64,000 bases of DNA from CAVWGP01 sp963754645 (GTDB taxonomy: Bacteria; Pseudomonadota; Alphaproteobacteria; Bin65), in the NCBI GenBank assembly GCA_963754645.1, contig CAVWGP010000012.1, positions 868,001 to 932,000 on the forward strand, read 5' to 3'. Each line of letters opens with the position of its first letter. Position 1 is the stretch's first letter. The position numbers and the translations under genes are program-made. Of this stretch, positions 26,424 through 35,662 are shown piece by piece. A model generated the notes under the pieces. It was not told the DNA's origin. It made no database searches and saw only the letters and a program-made list of their open reading frames with translations.

Positions 26424-28292
26424 CTAGAGCGCTTTCACGCGCTCGCGCAGGACGAATTTCTGCACCTTGCCGGTCGAGGTTTTCGGCAACGCGCCGAAGA
26501 TGACGGTCTTCGGGCATTTGAAGTGCGCGATCTGCGCTCGGCAGCGATCGATGATGTCTTGCGCCGTGGCGCTGGCGCCCTCCTTGAGCGTGACGAAGGC
26601 ACACGGAGTTTCGCCCCATTTCTCGTCGGGCCGGCCGATCACGGCGCATTCGAGCACCGCGGGGTGACGGTAGATGGCGCTTTCCACTTCGATCGTCGAA
26701 ATATTCTCGCCGCCTGAAATGATGATGTCCTTGGAGCGGTCCTTGAGTTCGATATAGCCATCGGCATGGCAGACGCCGAGATCGCCGGTGTGGAACCAGC
26801 CGCCGGCAAAGGCCTCTTCGGTCGCTTTCGGATTCTTGAGATAGCCTTTCATCACGATATTGCCGCGGATGAACACCTCGCCCATGGTCTGGCCGTCGCG
26901 CGGCACGGGTTCGAGCGTCTTCGCGTCGGCGATCATCAAGCCTTCGATCAAGGGATAGCGGATGCCCTGCCGGGCCTTCATGCGGAAGCGGTCGACAGCG
27001 TCGAGCGCGTCCCATTCGCCGTGCCAGGCGCAGATCGTCGCCGGGCCGTAGGTCTCGGTGAGGCCGTAAACATGGGTGATGGTGAAGCCGGCTTTCTCGA
27101 TGCCTTCGAGGATCGACGGCGGCGGCGGCGCCGCGGCGGTCATGATATTGCACGAATGACCGAACGCGCGCTTCTCGCCGGGCTTGGCGTTGATGATGAA
27201 GCCGAGCACGGTCGGCGCCCCGCACAGATGCGTCACGCGCTCCTCGGCCACGGCCTTGTAGATCGTTTCCGCCGCGATGCGGCGCAGGCAGACGGCGGTG
27301 CCGTTCAGCGCCGCGATGGTCCAAGGGAAGGTCCAGCCGTTGCAGTGAAACATCGGCAGGGTCCAGAGATAGACCGGGTTCTGCTGCATCGACCAGACGA
27401 ACGCATTGTTCATCGCCGCGAGGCAGGCGCCGCGATGCGAATAGACCACGCCTTTCGGATTGCCCGTGGTACCCGAGGTGTAGTTGAGCGCGATCGCGTC
27501 CCATTCATCCGCCGGCCAGTGCCAGGCATAGTCGGGATCGCCCTCGGCCAGGAACGACTCATAGTCGATCGCGCCGATGCGCTCGCCGCCCGGCCCCTCG
27601 CTGTCGGCGATGTCGATCACGGGGATGGCGCGGCCGATCTCGGCGAGCGCGCCCTTGATGGTGGGCGCCAATTCGGTGTCGCACAGAATGAGCTTGGCCT
27701 CGCCGTGCTCCAGGATGAAGCCGATTTCCTTGGCATTGAGCCGCGTGTTGAGCGCGTTGACGACGCCGCCCGTCATCGGCACGCCGAAATGCGCCTCGTA
27801 GATTTCGGGTATGTTGGGCGCCAGCACCGCGACCGTATCGCCCTTCCCGATGCCGCGCTTGGCGAGCGCCGAGGCGAGGCGGCGCGCCCGCTCGAAAGTC
27901 TGTTTCCAGGTGTAGCGCCGCTTGCCATGCACGACCGAAGGATGATCGGGAAACGCGGCGGCGGCGCGTTCGATGAATTGCACCGGCGTCAGCGGCGCGA
28001 AATTGGCGGCGTTCTTGCTCAGCCCCAGCTCGTATTTGCCGAGGCGCTGGGCGCCCGCCGGCGGCACGTCGCGGCGCAGCGCGCGCCGCGCCGGCGCCGT
28101 GGCGCGCCGCGCCTTCAAGATGCGCGCCACCGGCACCGATGCCGGCGGCAGCGGCGCCGCGATGCGCGGCGCGGCCGGCTTCGGCGCCTTGACCTTGCGC
28201 GCCCGGCTTGTGCCGCCGCGGCGCTTGCCGCCTTGGCCCTTGCCCTTGCCCGCCCCGCTTTTCCCGCGCTTCGATCTTGCCATTCCGATCAT
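26424..28292 (-). CDS. Acyl-CoA synthetase with a long basic N-terminal extension
   Basis: A 622-residue AMP-binding ligase. The conserved part starts near residue 84 (KYELGLSKNAANFAPLTPVQ) and carries LNYTSGTTGNPKGVVYSHRG, YGLTETYGPATICAWHGEWD, GWFHTGDLGVCHADGYIELK, and the lysine in LPKTSTGKVQKFVLRER. This is the family often annotated as medium/long-chain fatty-acid or 3-methylmercaptopropionyl-CoA ligase. The first 80 residues are rich in Lys, Arg, Ala and Pro and look like a histone-H1-type tail. No internal ATG near residue 84 explains them away. Confidence 0.9.
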   Translation of the reverse strand: MIGMARSKRGKSGAGKGKGQGGKRRGGTSRARKVKAPKPAAPRIAAPLPPASVPVARILKARRATAPARRALRRDVPPAGAQRLGKYELGLSKNAANFAPLTPVQFIERAAAAFPDHPSVVHGKRRYTWKQTFERARRLASALAKRGIGKGDTVAVLAPNIPEIYEAHFGVPMTGGVVNALNTRLNAKEIGFILEHGEAKLILCDTELAPTIKGALAEIGRAIPVIDIADSEGPGGERIGAIDYESFLAEGDPDYAWHWPADEWDAIALNYTSGTTGNPKGVVYSHRGACLAAMNNAFVWSMQQNPVYLWTLPMFHCNGWTFPWTIAALNGTAVCLRRIAAETIYKAVAEERVTHLCGAPTVLGFIINAKPGEKRAFGHSCNIMTAAAPPPPSILEGIEKAGFTITHVYGLTETYGPATICAWHGEWDALDAVDRFRMKARQGIRYPLIEGLMIADAKTLEPVPRDGQTMGEVFIRGNIVMKGYLKNPKATEEAFAGGWFHTGDLGVCHADGYIELKDRSKDIIISGGENISTIEVESAIYRHPAVLECAVIGRPDEKWGETPCAFVTLKEGASATAQDIIDRCRAQIAHFKCPKTVIFGALPKTSTGKVQKFVLRERVKAL

Positions 28293-28474
28293 CCCGCAAA
28301 TATAGGCCGCCGCCGCACGCTTATAGGACAGCCGGAGCCGCGAACGGAAGGGCGGACCGGCTTGCGCCCTATCGGGATAAAATGCTCGCCCGCGGATTTT
28401 TGACTTGACGGATTCGCGCCGAGACTCGACTTTGCGGCGCGGTCCGACCGCCCAATGAGGAAGAGGAGACAGTG

Positions 28475-29371
28475 ATGTTCAGATCGAAGCCTATCGCCTT
28501 GGCTTGCCTTGCCGCCGGCGCGCTCGCCGCCGCGGACGCGATCGCTCAGACGACGCCGCCGGCGGCGGCCCCGCCGCCCTTCGCCACGACCAAGGTCGCG
28601 GACAACGTCTATATTTTCCGCTACCAGGGACACCAAGCGCTGTTCGTCGTCACGCCGGCCGGCGTGATCGCGACCGATCCGATCGGCTATCTCCGGCCCC
28701 AGGCGGTGACGACCTATATCGACGAGATCAAAAAAGTCTCGAAGGCGCCGATCAAATATCTCATCTACAGCCACCATCATTTCGATCACATCGCCGGCGG
28801 CAAGCCGTTCAAGGACGCGGGCGCGCAAGTCATCGCCCATCAGCGGGCGAAAGAGCACCTCGCCAAGCTCAAGCACCCGGACGTCGTCGTCCCCGATGTC
28901 GGCGTCGGCAACAAGCACGTCATCAATCTCGGCGGCACGACGCTTGAGCTGCACTATGTCGGGCGCAACCACTCCGACAATTCCCTGGTCATGTTCCTGC
29001 CCAAGGAGAAAATCATCTTCACCGTCGATTTCGTTCCGATCCAGACCGTGCAATTCCGCAACATGCTGGATAGCTGGATTCCCGAGTGGGAAGACTCGCT
29101 GAAGCGCGTGCTGGCGATGAACTGGGAGCGCATGATCCCCGGCCATCCCTATGCTGGCGGCCGGCTTGGCACCAAGCAGGACGTTCAGGACTTGCTGACC
29201 TACATGACCGACGTTTCGGCCGCCGCCAAGACAGCGGCAAGCCAGGGCAAGTGCTGGGACACGGCGATGAAGGAGATCAAGCTGCCGAAATACGAGAAAT
29301 GGGGCAGTTACGAGCAGCATTTCGCCGGCAACGTCGAGCGCTATTGCAGCTACTGGGCGCGCGGTTACTGA
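28475..29371 (+). CDS. Secreted metallo-beta-lactamase-fold hydrolase
   Basis: A 298-residue MBL-fold enzyme exported by a signal peptide (LACLAAGALAAADAIAQ). The metal motif is YSHHHFDHIAGG, with further ligands in HYVGRNHSDNSLVMFLP, FTVDFVPIQTV and PGHPYAGG. The IQTVQFRNMLDSWIPEWED segment is not glyoxalase-like. Substrate is unknown; relatives include quinoprotein-associated and lactonase-type enzymes. GAGGAGACAG precedes the start. A strong terminator follows. Confidence 0.9.
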   Translation: MFRSKPIALACLAAGALAAADAIAQTTPPAAAPPPFATTKVADNVYIFRYQGHQALFVVTPAGVIATDPIGYLRPQAVTTYIDEIKKVSKAPIKYLIYSHHHFDHIAGGKPFKDAGAQVIAHQRAKEHLAKLKHPDVVVPDVGVGNKHVINLGGTTLELHYVGRNHSDNSLVMFLPKEKIIFTVDFVPIQTVQFRNMLDSWIPEWEDSLKRVLAMNWERMIPGHPYAGGRLGTKQDVQDLLTYMTDVSAAAKTAASQGKCWDTAMKEIKLPKYEKWGSYEQHFAGNVERYCSYWARGY

Positions 29372-29400
29372 GCGGCGCGTTCTCCTAACCCTGACAGCAG

Positions 29401-29432
29401 CGCAGGGCGGCCACGGGCCGCCCTGCGTTTTT
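29401..29432 (+). terminator. Rho-independent terminator after the MBL-fold gene
   Basis: A perfect 12-bp GC-rich stem (CGCAGGGCGGCC with its complement) around the three-base loop ACG, followed at once by TTTTT. It lies 30 bases after the stop codon at 29371. Confidence 0.9.
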
Positions 29433-29512
29433 CTGACAAGCGGATTTCGCCGCCCGATGCGTAGGAGCGGCGCCTATCCGAACGGCCCCAAGGAATGACC
29501 GTTGCGCGTTGC

Positions 29513-29597
29513 GTAGGGGCGCGCTGCGCGCGCCCTGGTCATGCAACGCTGATCCATCGTGCCCTGCGGAAACAGGGCGCGCGCAGCGCGCCCCTAC
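29513..29597. repeat. Palindromic intergenic element, copy 1
   Basis: Two perfectly complementary 25-base arms (29513-29537 and 29573-29597), each with GTAGGGGCGC at its outer end and GCGCCCTG at its inner end, around a 35-base centre. Flanks carry further partly complementary CGTTGC sequence. Copy 2 at 39232-39318 has the same ends and loop start (TNATGCA) but different bases in the stem middle, with the opposite arm changed to match. No transposase is seen. Confidence 0.9.
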
Positions 29598-29665
29598 GGT
29601 GCAACGATCGGTCAACCTGCGGGGCTGTTCGCATTTAAACCGTCCCGACCGAAAGCCCGATTCAG

Positions 29666-30172
29666 CTAGTAGGCGCCGAGAAAATCGCGCTTGCCGACCT
29701 CGACGCCGTTGTGGCGCAGGATGGCGTAGGCCGCGGTCACGTGGAAATACACGTTCGGCAGCGAAAAATTCCGCGCGAGATCGATGCCCTTCATCACCAC
29801 CGGCTGGCGCAGCGGCACGGTCAGGTCGGCGTTCTCCTTGCCGGCCGTCGTCTCGGGCTTCACTGTCGCGATGAAATCGAGCGTTTTCTTGATCCGGGCC
29901 TTGAGCTCGCCGAAATTTTTCTCGGTGTCCTCGTGCTTCGGCGCCTCGACGCCGCCCAAGAGGCTGGCGCAGCGCTTGGCCGTGTCGCACGCGATCTGCA
30001 CTTGGCGGCTCAGCGGAAACATATCGGGCGCCAGGCGCGCGTCGACGAGAACGCTTTCGTCGATTTTCTTGGCGGCGCAGAACGCGGCGCCCTTGTCGAG
30101 CAGGGCCGAAAGATTGCCGAGCGATTTCACCATCGGCACGATGGAGTGTTGGTAAAGCGGATTGGACATCAT
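29666..30172 (-). CDS. DUF1993 family protein
   Basis: A 168-residue protein: LYQHSIVPMVKSLGNLSALL, FPLSRQVQIACDTAKRCASL, EDTEKNFGELKARIKKTLDF and NVYFHVTAAYAILRHNGVEV. These match DUF1993, which has a DinB-like helical bundle and unknown function. Start is ATG 30172 or the adjacent ATG 30169; longer frames reach into noncoding sequence. The gene is divergent from prpE, with 140 bases between starts. Confidence 0.85.
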   Translation of the reverse strand: MMSNPLYQHSIVPMVKSLGNLSALLDKGAAFCAAKKIDESVLVDARLAPDMFPLSRQVQIACDTAKRCASLLGGVEAPKHEDTEKNFGELKARIKKTLDFIATVKPETTAGKENADLTVPLRQPVVMKGIDLARNFSLPNVYFHVTAAYAILRHNGVEVGKRDFLGAY

Positions 30173-30312
30173 ATTTCCCGGTTGTTGTTGCGGAGAGCGG
30201 CGACTGTAGCCGGTATCGGCGGCGGCACCAAGTCCGGCGCCGGGGCGGCAATTTCGCTGGCGAGCGCATTTGAGTTTGCGTAACACTTGGCGGCCAGGAG
30301 GAGCACGATCAC

Positions 30313-32217
30313 ATGGCCAGCCGTTACGACGAGGTTTACGCCCGCGCCCGGCGCGATCCCGAAGGCTTCTGGGCCGAGGCCGCCGAGAACATCCATTGGG
30401 ACAAACGCTGGGACAAGGTGCTCGACGCCGCGAACCCGCCGTTTTACCGCTGGTTCGCCGGCGCGCGCTGCAACACGGCCTACAACGCGCTCGACCGCCA
30501 CGTCGAAGGCGGCCGCGCCGATCAGCCGGCGCTGATCTACGACAGCCCGATGGCGGGCCTAGTGAAAACCTACACCTATCGCGAGCTGCGCGACGCCGTC
30601 GCCGCGTTCGCCGGCGTCTTGGCCGCGCTCGGCGTCGGCAAGGGCGACCGCGTCATCGTCTATATGCCGATGGTGCCCGAGGCCGTCATCGCCATGCTCG
30701 CGACCGCGCGCCTCGGCGCGGTGCATTCGGTCGTGTTCGGCGGCTTCGCGGCGAACGAGCTGGCTCTGCGCATCGACGACGCCACGCCCAAAGTCATCGT
30801 ATCGGCCTCGTGCGGGCTCGAGCCGGGGCGCGTCGTGGCCTACAAGCCGCTGCTCGACGGCGCCATTGCGCTGGCCAAGCACAAGGTGCCGCATTGCGTG
30901 ATCCTGCAACGGCCGCAGCAGAGTTGCGAACTGGTCAAAGGCCGCGATCACGATTGGCAGGAGATGGCCGCCAAGGCCAAGCCGCATGACTGCGTGCCCG
31001 TCGCCGCCACCGACCCGCTCTACATCCTCTACACCTCGGGCACGACGGGCCAGCCCAAGGGCATCGTGCGCGACAATGGCGGCCACATGGTCGCGCTCTA
31101 TTGGACGATGAAGAACCATTACGGCATCGAGCCCGGCGAGGCGTTTTGGGCGGCTTCGGATGTCGGCTGGGTGGTCGGCCATTCCTACATCGTTTATGCG
31201 CCGCTGCTGCACGGCAATATTTCGATCCTGTACGAGGGCAAGCCGGTGGGCACGCCCGATGCCGGCGCGTATTGGCGCGTCATCGCGCAGCACAAGGTGC
31301 GCGCCATGTTCACGGCGCCGACCGCGTTCCGCGCCATCAAGCAGCAGGATCCCAAGGGCGCGCTTATCAAGACGCACGATCTATCCGGCTTCCGCACGCT
31401 GTTTCTCGCCGGCGAACGCGCCGATCCCGACACGATCAAATGGGCCGAGAGCAATCTCCGCGTTCCCGTTCTCGATCACTGGTGGCAAACCGAAACCGGC
31501 TGGCCGATTTGCGGCAACCCGGTGGGACTGGGCTTGATGCCGGTCAAATACGGCTCGCCGACCAAGCCGATGCCGGGCTGGCACCTCGACGTGCTGGACG
31601 ACAACAAGCGTTCGGTCAAAGCCGGCGATATCGGCGCGCTCTGCGCCAGGTTGCCGCTGCCGCCGGGCAGCTTCCCCACGCTGTGGAATGCCGCCGAACG
31701 CTACCGCGACTCCTATCTCGACGAATTTCCCGGCTTCTACAAAACCGGCGATGCCGGCTTTATCGACGCGGACGGCTATGTCTACGTGATGACGCGCACC
31801 GACGACGTGATCAACGTCGCCGGCCATCGCCTATCGACCGGCGGCATGGAAGAGGTGCTATCGGACCACAAGGATGTCGCCGAATGCGCTGTGATCGGCG
31901 TCGCCGATGCGATGAAGGGCCAGCTTCCGCTGGGCTTCCTGGTGCTCAAGGCGGGCATCGACCGGCCGCCGGGAGACATCGTCAAGGAGGTCGTGCAGAT
32001 GGTGCGCGACCGCATCGGCCCGGTCGCGGCGTTCAAAACGGCCGTTGTCGTCAAGCGCCTGCCGAAGACGCGCTCGGGCAAGATTCTGCGCGGCACGATG
32101 CAGAAAATCGCCGACAGCCAGGACTACAAGGCGCCAGCGACGATCGACGACCCCGCCGTGCTCGGCGAGATCGGCGAAGCGCTGAAGACCGTGGGCTACG
32201 CCAAGCCGCCCGGCTAG
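30313..32217 (+). CDS. prpE: Propionyl-CoA synthetase / acyl-CoA synthetase (PrpE-like)
   Basis: A 634-residue ACS-family ligase. Motifs: GDRVIVYMPMVPEAVIAMLA, VSASCGLEPGRVVAYKPLLD, LYILYTSGTTGQPKGIVRDN, LFLAGERADPDTIKWAESNL, DHWWQTETGWPICGNP and the acetylatable lysine region RLPKTRSGKILRGTMQKI. The N-terminal WFAGARCNTAYNALDRHVEG is typical of PrpE rather than acetyl-CoA synthetase. It makes propionyl-CoA, a PHA precursor; a phasin lies 1 kb away. The start follows GGAGGAGC. It overlaps the convergent trcR stop by 4 bases. Confidence 0.93.
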   Translation: MASRYDEVYARARRDPEGFWAEAAENIHWDKRWDKVLDAANPPFYRWFAGARCNTAYNALDRHVEGGRADQPALIYDSPMAGLVKTYTYRELRDAVAAFAGVLAALGVGKGDRVIVYMPMVPEAVIAMLATARLGAVHSVVFGGFAANELALRIDDATPKVIVSASCGLEPGRVVAYKPLLDGAIALAKHKVPHCVILQRPQQSCELVKGRDHDWQEMAAKAKPHDCVPVAATDPLYILYTSGTTGQPKGIVRDNGGHMVALYWTMKNHYGIEPGEAFWAASDVGWVVGHSYIVYAPLLHGNISILYEGKPVGTPDAGAYWRVIAQHKVRAMFTAPTAFRAIKQQDPKGALIKTHDLSGFRTLFLAGERADPDTIKWAESNLRVPVLDHWWQTETGWPICGNPVGLGLMPVKYGSPTKPMPGWHLDVLDDNKRSVKAGDIGALCARLPLPPGSFPTLWNAAERYRDSYLDEFPGFYKTGDAGFIDADGYVYVMTRTDDVINVAGHRLSTGGMEEVLSDHKDVAECAVIGVADAMKGQLPLGFLVLKAGIDRPPGDIVKEVVQMVRDRIGPVAAFKTAVVVKRLPKTRSGKILRGTMQKIADSQDYKAPATIDDPAVLGEIGEALKTVGYAKPPG

Positions 32218-32807
32218 ACGCCTTTGCGCTCGCCCGCCTCGGCTTTTTTCGCTTCGGCCTTGGCCTCGTCGGATTTCTTGGCCGCAATCTTGGCCCGCGC
32301 CGCTTCGACCAGCGTCGTCAGATCGAGATAGGTGCACAGGCCGAGATCGACCGGATCGCGCGGGCGGATATTCTGCGAGTTCCAATGGGTGCGGTCGCGC
32401 ACGCCGGAAATCGTGTTCTTGGTGGTGCCGAGCAGCTTGCAGATCTGCCCGTCGCTAAGCTCGTGGTGGTTCTTGAGCAGCCAGGCCACGCCATCGGGTT
32501 TGTCCTGGCGCTTGACGACCGGGGTGTAGCGCGCGCCCTTGGCGCGCAGCTGCGGCTGCGGGATCGACGATTGCACCATGCGCAACCGCGCCGCCGGATC
32601 GGCCTCGCAGCGCTTGATTTCGTCCGACGTGAGCTGGCCGTTCGAGATCGGATCGAGCGGCGCCATGCCCGGCATGATATCGCCATCGGCAAGAGCCTGG
32701 ATCTCAAGCGCGTGCAAGCCGCTGAACTCCGCGATCTGCTCGAAGGTCAGGCCGGTGTTTTGGATCAGCCACATCGCGGTGGCCTTCGGCATCATGGGTT
32801 GAGCCAT
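32214..32807 (-). CDS. trcR: TrcR cell-cycle regulator family protein (DUF1013)
   Basis: A 197-residue protein with PKATAMWLIQNTGLTFEQIA, EFSGLHALEIQALADGDI and the second helix-turn-helix-like segment LSDGQICKLLGTTKNTISGV followed by RDRTHWNSQNIRPRDPVDLG, diagnostic of DUF1013. RefSeq uses the name TrcR for the family. It is found in alphaproteobacteria. It ends in a Lys/Glu/Ala-rich tail. It is likely a DNA-binding regulator; targets unknown. Confidence 0.92.
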   Translation of the reverse strand: MAQPMMPKATAMWLIQNTGLTFEQIAEFSGLHALEIQALADGDIMPGMAPLDPISNGQLTSDEIKRCEADPAARLRMVQSSIPQPQLRAKGARYTPVVKRQDKPDGVAWLLKNHHELSDGQICKLLGTTKNTISGVRDRTHWNSQNIRPRDPVDLGLCTYLDLTTLVEAARAKIAAKKSDEAKAEAKKAEAGERKGV

Positions 32808-33116
32808 GCGGACTCCCTTTCGGAAATGAGGTTTGATCCCATTTCGCCCGTCCGATTTCGCGGTCGAAGCCGGACCTGATCGAATGTCGTGGACAGGGCA
32901 GATATAGGCGGCGCGGCGCGGCGCGTCTAGCGCTTCCTGCGCGGGGCAAACCCCGAAAAAGATTGGGCCCGAAGCCGAAGCTCCGGGCCCGACGCGCGAG
33001 AGGGAGGAGGACCGCGCGTTTCTTAGACCGAAACTATTACCCGATCGAAGGGCCCTTGGCCATAGGCAATACGCCGTGACCGGGGCCTTCTAATCGAGAT
33101 TAGTTTTTCGCCTTCG
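32808..33116. other. Intergenic region between trcR and the phasin gene
   Basis: 309 bases with no gene. The right part holds the 3' end of the phasin transcript with its terminator (32955-32990); the left part must carry the trcR promoter. Confidence 0.6.
32955..32990 (-). terminator. Rho-independent terminator of the phasin gene
   Basis: On the minus strand a GGGCCCG/CGGGCCC stem (32984-32990 and 32965-32971) with a 12-base loop is followed by AATC and TTTTT. It lies 127 bases beyond the phasin stop. Confidence 0.75.
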
Positions 33117-33680
33117 TTAGGCCGCTTTCGCCTTGCTGAATTTTTCCATCGTCTTGGCGACGCGGGCTTGGACCGGCTCGGCCAACTCGTTGGCGAATTT
33201 CGTCATGATCTCGGCAACCTTCGTCGAACCGGCAACGGCCGAGTCGAACGCGGTGCGGACCATGGCGGATTGCAGCTCGAAGAACTCCTGCGGCGATTTG
33301 GCGCCGAACAGCGCGCGCACATTGGCGAACTGCGCTTCGGCCGACTTCTTGCCCATTTCCGCGACTTCGTCGCCGATGGCGTCGAAGCTTTTCTGCGCGA
33401 GCGCCTGCGCGGCGTTCGCGGCATCGAGATTTTCCTTGGCGAGGGCCGCGGCTTCGTCGAACTTCGAGATCGCTTGCGGCCAGGTCTTCTCGACCTGCTC
33501 GCGCGCCATGGCAGTCGCCTTCTCGCAGCTCTTCAGGTAGGTTTCGCTGCCCGCTTTGAAGAGCTTCTGCGCCGTTTCCTTGCTGGCCTTCAGAATCTTC
33601 GCGGCCGTATCCTGGCCGGTCTTGACCGCGGTTTCGATCTGTTCGACGCCGACGGCCTTGGTGAAATCTTGCGCGTTCAT
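33117..33680 (-). CDS. Phasin family protein
   Basis: A 187-residue, almost wholly helical, cysteine-poor protein with many Ala, Lys and Glu. DTAAKILKASKETAQKLFKA, KENLDAANAAQALAQKSFDA, FGAKSPQEFFELQSAMVRTA and KVAEIMTKFANELAEPVQAR match phasin_2. It coats polyhydroxyalkanoate granules. Two putative PhaR-type repeats lie 73-142 bases upstream. PrpE nearby could feed propionyl-CoA into the polymer. Confidence 0.92.
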   Translation of the reverse strand: MNAQDFTKAVGVEQIETAVKTGQDTAAKILKASKETAQKLFKAGSETYLKSCEKATAMAREQVEKTWPQAISKFDEAAALAKENLDAANAAQALAQKSFDAIGDEVAEMGKKSAEAQFANVRALFGAKSPQEFFELQSAMVRTAFDSAVAGSTKVAEIMTKFANELAEPVQARVAKTMEKFSKAKAA

Positions 33681-33752
33681 GGCTTGCTCCTGGGGAAATG
33701 CACCGTCGCCGGCGCGATGAAGATGGCTCTATTTTTTTGTCGCGCCACAAAA

Positions 33753-33822
33753 TTGTGCGCTGCAACATCACCAATATAGCGATGATTTCACCGGCGTCAA
33801 GAAAAATTGGTGCACTGCAACA
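33753..33822. promoter_or_regulatory. Two direct repeats upstream of the phasin gene, putative PhaR operator
   Basis: TTGTGCGCTGCAACA (33753-33767) and TTGGTGCACTGCAACA (33807-33822) share TGCRCTGCAACA and are 54 bases apart. TGC/GCA-rich sites of this type bind PhaR, the repressor of phasin genes, in other alphaproteobacteria. The region is AT-rich relative to the window. Assignment to PhaR is inference. Confidence 0.6.
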
Positions 33823-33955
33823 AAAATATCCATCACAAGCCATAAGAAATAAACATTAGATTACAATATCTTATAAATATGTTCGCGAAAGGCCCGTGTT
33901 GGAGAACGGGGCAATATGGGGGTTGCGACGGCTCGACGCAGCTTGGTTAACGCCT

Positions 33956-35575
33956 CTATTGTGCAGCCGCGAGATTGTCGCCGGCCAGCGATCGGCGGAT
34001 CAGCTCGCGGGTTTCGGCGACGCCATAGAGAACGATGAACGAGCCCATCCGCGGCCCCTGGCTCTGACCGAGCAGGACTTCGTAGAGCGCCTTGAACCAA
34101 TCGCGCAAATTTTCGAAGCCGCAGCGCTTGCCGATTTCGAAGACCTGGGTTTGCAGCGCCTCGGGCGTGGCGTCGCCGGCCGCCGCGGCCAGGGCCTTGT
34201 CGAGTTCGGCAAGGGCCGCGCGTTCTTGATCGGTCGGCGCGCGATAGCGCTTCGCGGTTTTGACGAAGTCGCGATAGTAGACCAGGGCATAGCCCACGAG
34301 CTCATCGAGCAATGGCATTTTCTCGGGGCTGGCGCCCGGCCGGGCGCGGCGGATGAAGCCCCACAGCACGTTCTTGTCCTCGGTGTTGCACACGCTGGCG
34401 AGGTTGAGAAGAATGCCGAAGCTCACCGGCAGGCCGGCTGCGGGCGGCTGGCCGCGATGGATGTGCCAGACCGGATTTTCCAGGCGCTGGGCCGGCGTCT
34501 CGCCCGGAAACGCGTCGAGATGGGCGATATATTCGTCAACGGCTTTCGGAATCGCGTCGAAGAACAGGCGCTTCGCGCGCCGCGGCTGCTGATACATGAA
34601 CAGCGACAGCGACTCGCTCGGCGCGTATTTGAGCCAATCCTCGACCGCCAAGCCGTTGCCCTTGGATTTCGAAATCTTCTCGGCGTTCTCGTCGAGAAAC
34701 AATTCGTAGGTGAAGCCTTCAGGCGGCCGGGCGCCGAGATGCTTGCAGACCTGGCCCGACAGCCGCACCGAATCGATCAGGTCCTTGCCCGACATTTCGT
34801 AGTCGACGCCGAGCGCCGCCCAGCGCATCGCCCAATCGGCCTTCCATTGCAGCTTGCAATGGCCGCCGGTCACTTTTTGCTCGAAAGTGCCCTCGATCTC
34901 GTCCTTGAACACGATCGTGCCGGCATCGCGCTTGACCTCGAGCGCGGGAATTTCCAACACTTGCGGGCGCCCATCGCGCACGCGGATCGGCAGGAACGGG
35001 CAATAGGTCGCGCGCCGCTCCGGCCCCAACGTCGGCAGGATGACGTTCAGCACGTCGTCGAATTTTTCCAGCAGTTTGAGCAGCGTCGCATCGAAACGGC
35101 CGCTCTTATAGGCCTCGGTCGCGCTGACGAATTCGTATGCGAAGCCGAATCGATCGAGAAAAGCGCGCAGGCGCGCGTTGTTGTGCGCGCCGAAGCTGTC
35201 ATGCGTGCCGAAGGGGTCGGGCACCGAGGTCAGCGGCGTGCCGTAGGTGTTCGCCTTGTTGCCGACGAATTTCGCCATCGTTGCCTGGTTCGGCACGTTG
35301 TCGGGAACCTTGCGCAGCCCGTCGAGATCGTCGGAAAAGGCGAACAGGCGCGTCGGGATATCGGGGCAGAGGCGCTCGAAGGCGCGGCGCACCATCGTGG
35401 TGCGCACGACCTCGCCGAAGGTGCCGATATGCGGCAGGCCCGACGGACCGTAGCCGGTTTCGAACAGCACGTAGCCCTTCGCCGGCGGTTTTCCGCCGAT
35501 GCGTTCCGCGATCTTGCGCGCTTCCTCGAAGGGCCATGCCTTCGCGGCACGCGCCAATTCCTGCTCGCCCGTCAT
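33956..35575 (-). CDS. lysK: Lysyl-tRNA synthetase, class I
   Basis: A 539-residue class I LysRS. The HIGH motif is GPSGLPHIGT (PHIG at 48-51), KMSKS is KISKS (300-304), and the zinc/anticodon region includes SVCNTEDKNVLWGFIRRARP. This form is archaeal-like in origin and occurs in many alphaproteobacteria in place of the class II LysS. It charges tRNA-Lys. The 275 bases upstream of its 3' end (33681-33955) belong to the phasin promoter. Nothing is odd in the sequence. Confidence 0.96.
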   Translation of the reverse strand: MTGEQELARAAKAWPFEEARKIAERIGGKPPAKGYVLFETGYGPSGLPHIGTFGEVVRTTMVRRAFERLCPDIPTRLFAFSDDLDGLRKVPDNVPNQATMAKFVGNKANTYGTPLTSVPDPFGTHDSFGAHNNARLRAFLDRFGFAYEFVSATEAYKSGRFDATLLKLLEKFDDVLNVILPTLGPERRATYCPFLPIRVRDGRPQVLEIPALEVKRDAGTIVFKDEIEGTFEQKVTGGHCKLQWKADWAMRWAALGVDYEMSGKDLIDSVRLSGQVCKHLGARPPEGFTYELFLDENAEKISKSKGNGLAVEDWLKYAPSESLSLFMYQQPRRAKRLFFDAIPKAVDEYIAHLDAFPGETPAQRLENPVWHIHRGQPPAAGLPVSFGILLNLASVCNTEDKNVLWGFIRRARPGASPEKMPLLDELVGYALVYYRDFVKTAKRYRAPTDQERAALAELDKALAAAAGDATPEALQTQVFEIGKRCGFENLRDWFKALYEVLLGQSQGPRMGSFIVLYGVAETRELIRRSLAGDNLAAAQ

Positions 35576-35662
35576 TTTCGAATTCCGTTTTTCCGCGATG
35601 CGGCGAAACTAGGGTCCGCCGCGCGCGCCGTCAATTCGGCGCGCCGTCGTTGCGGCGCGCGG

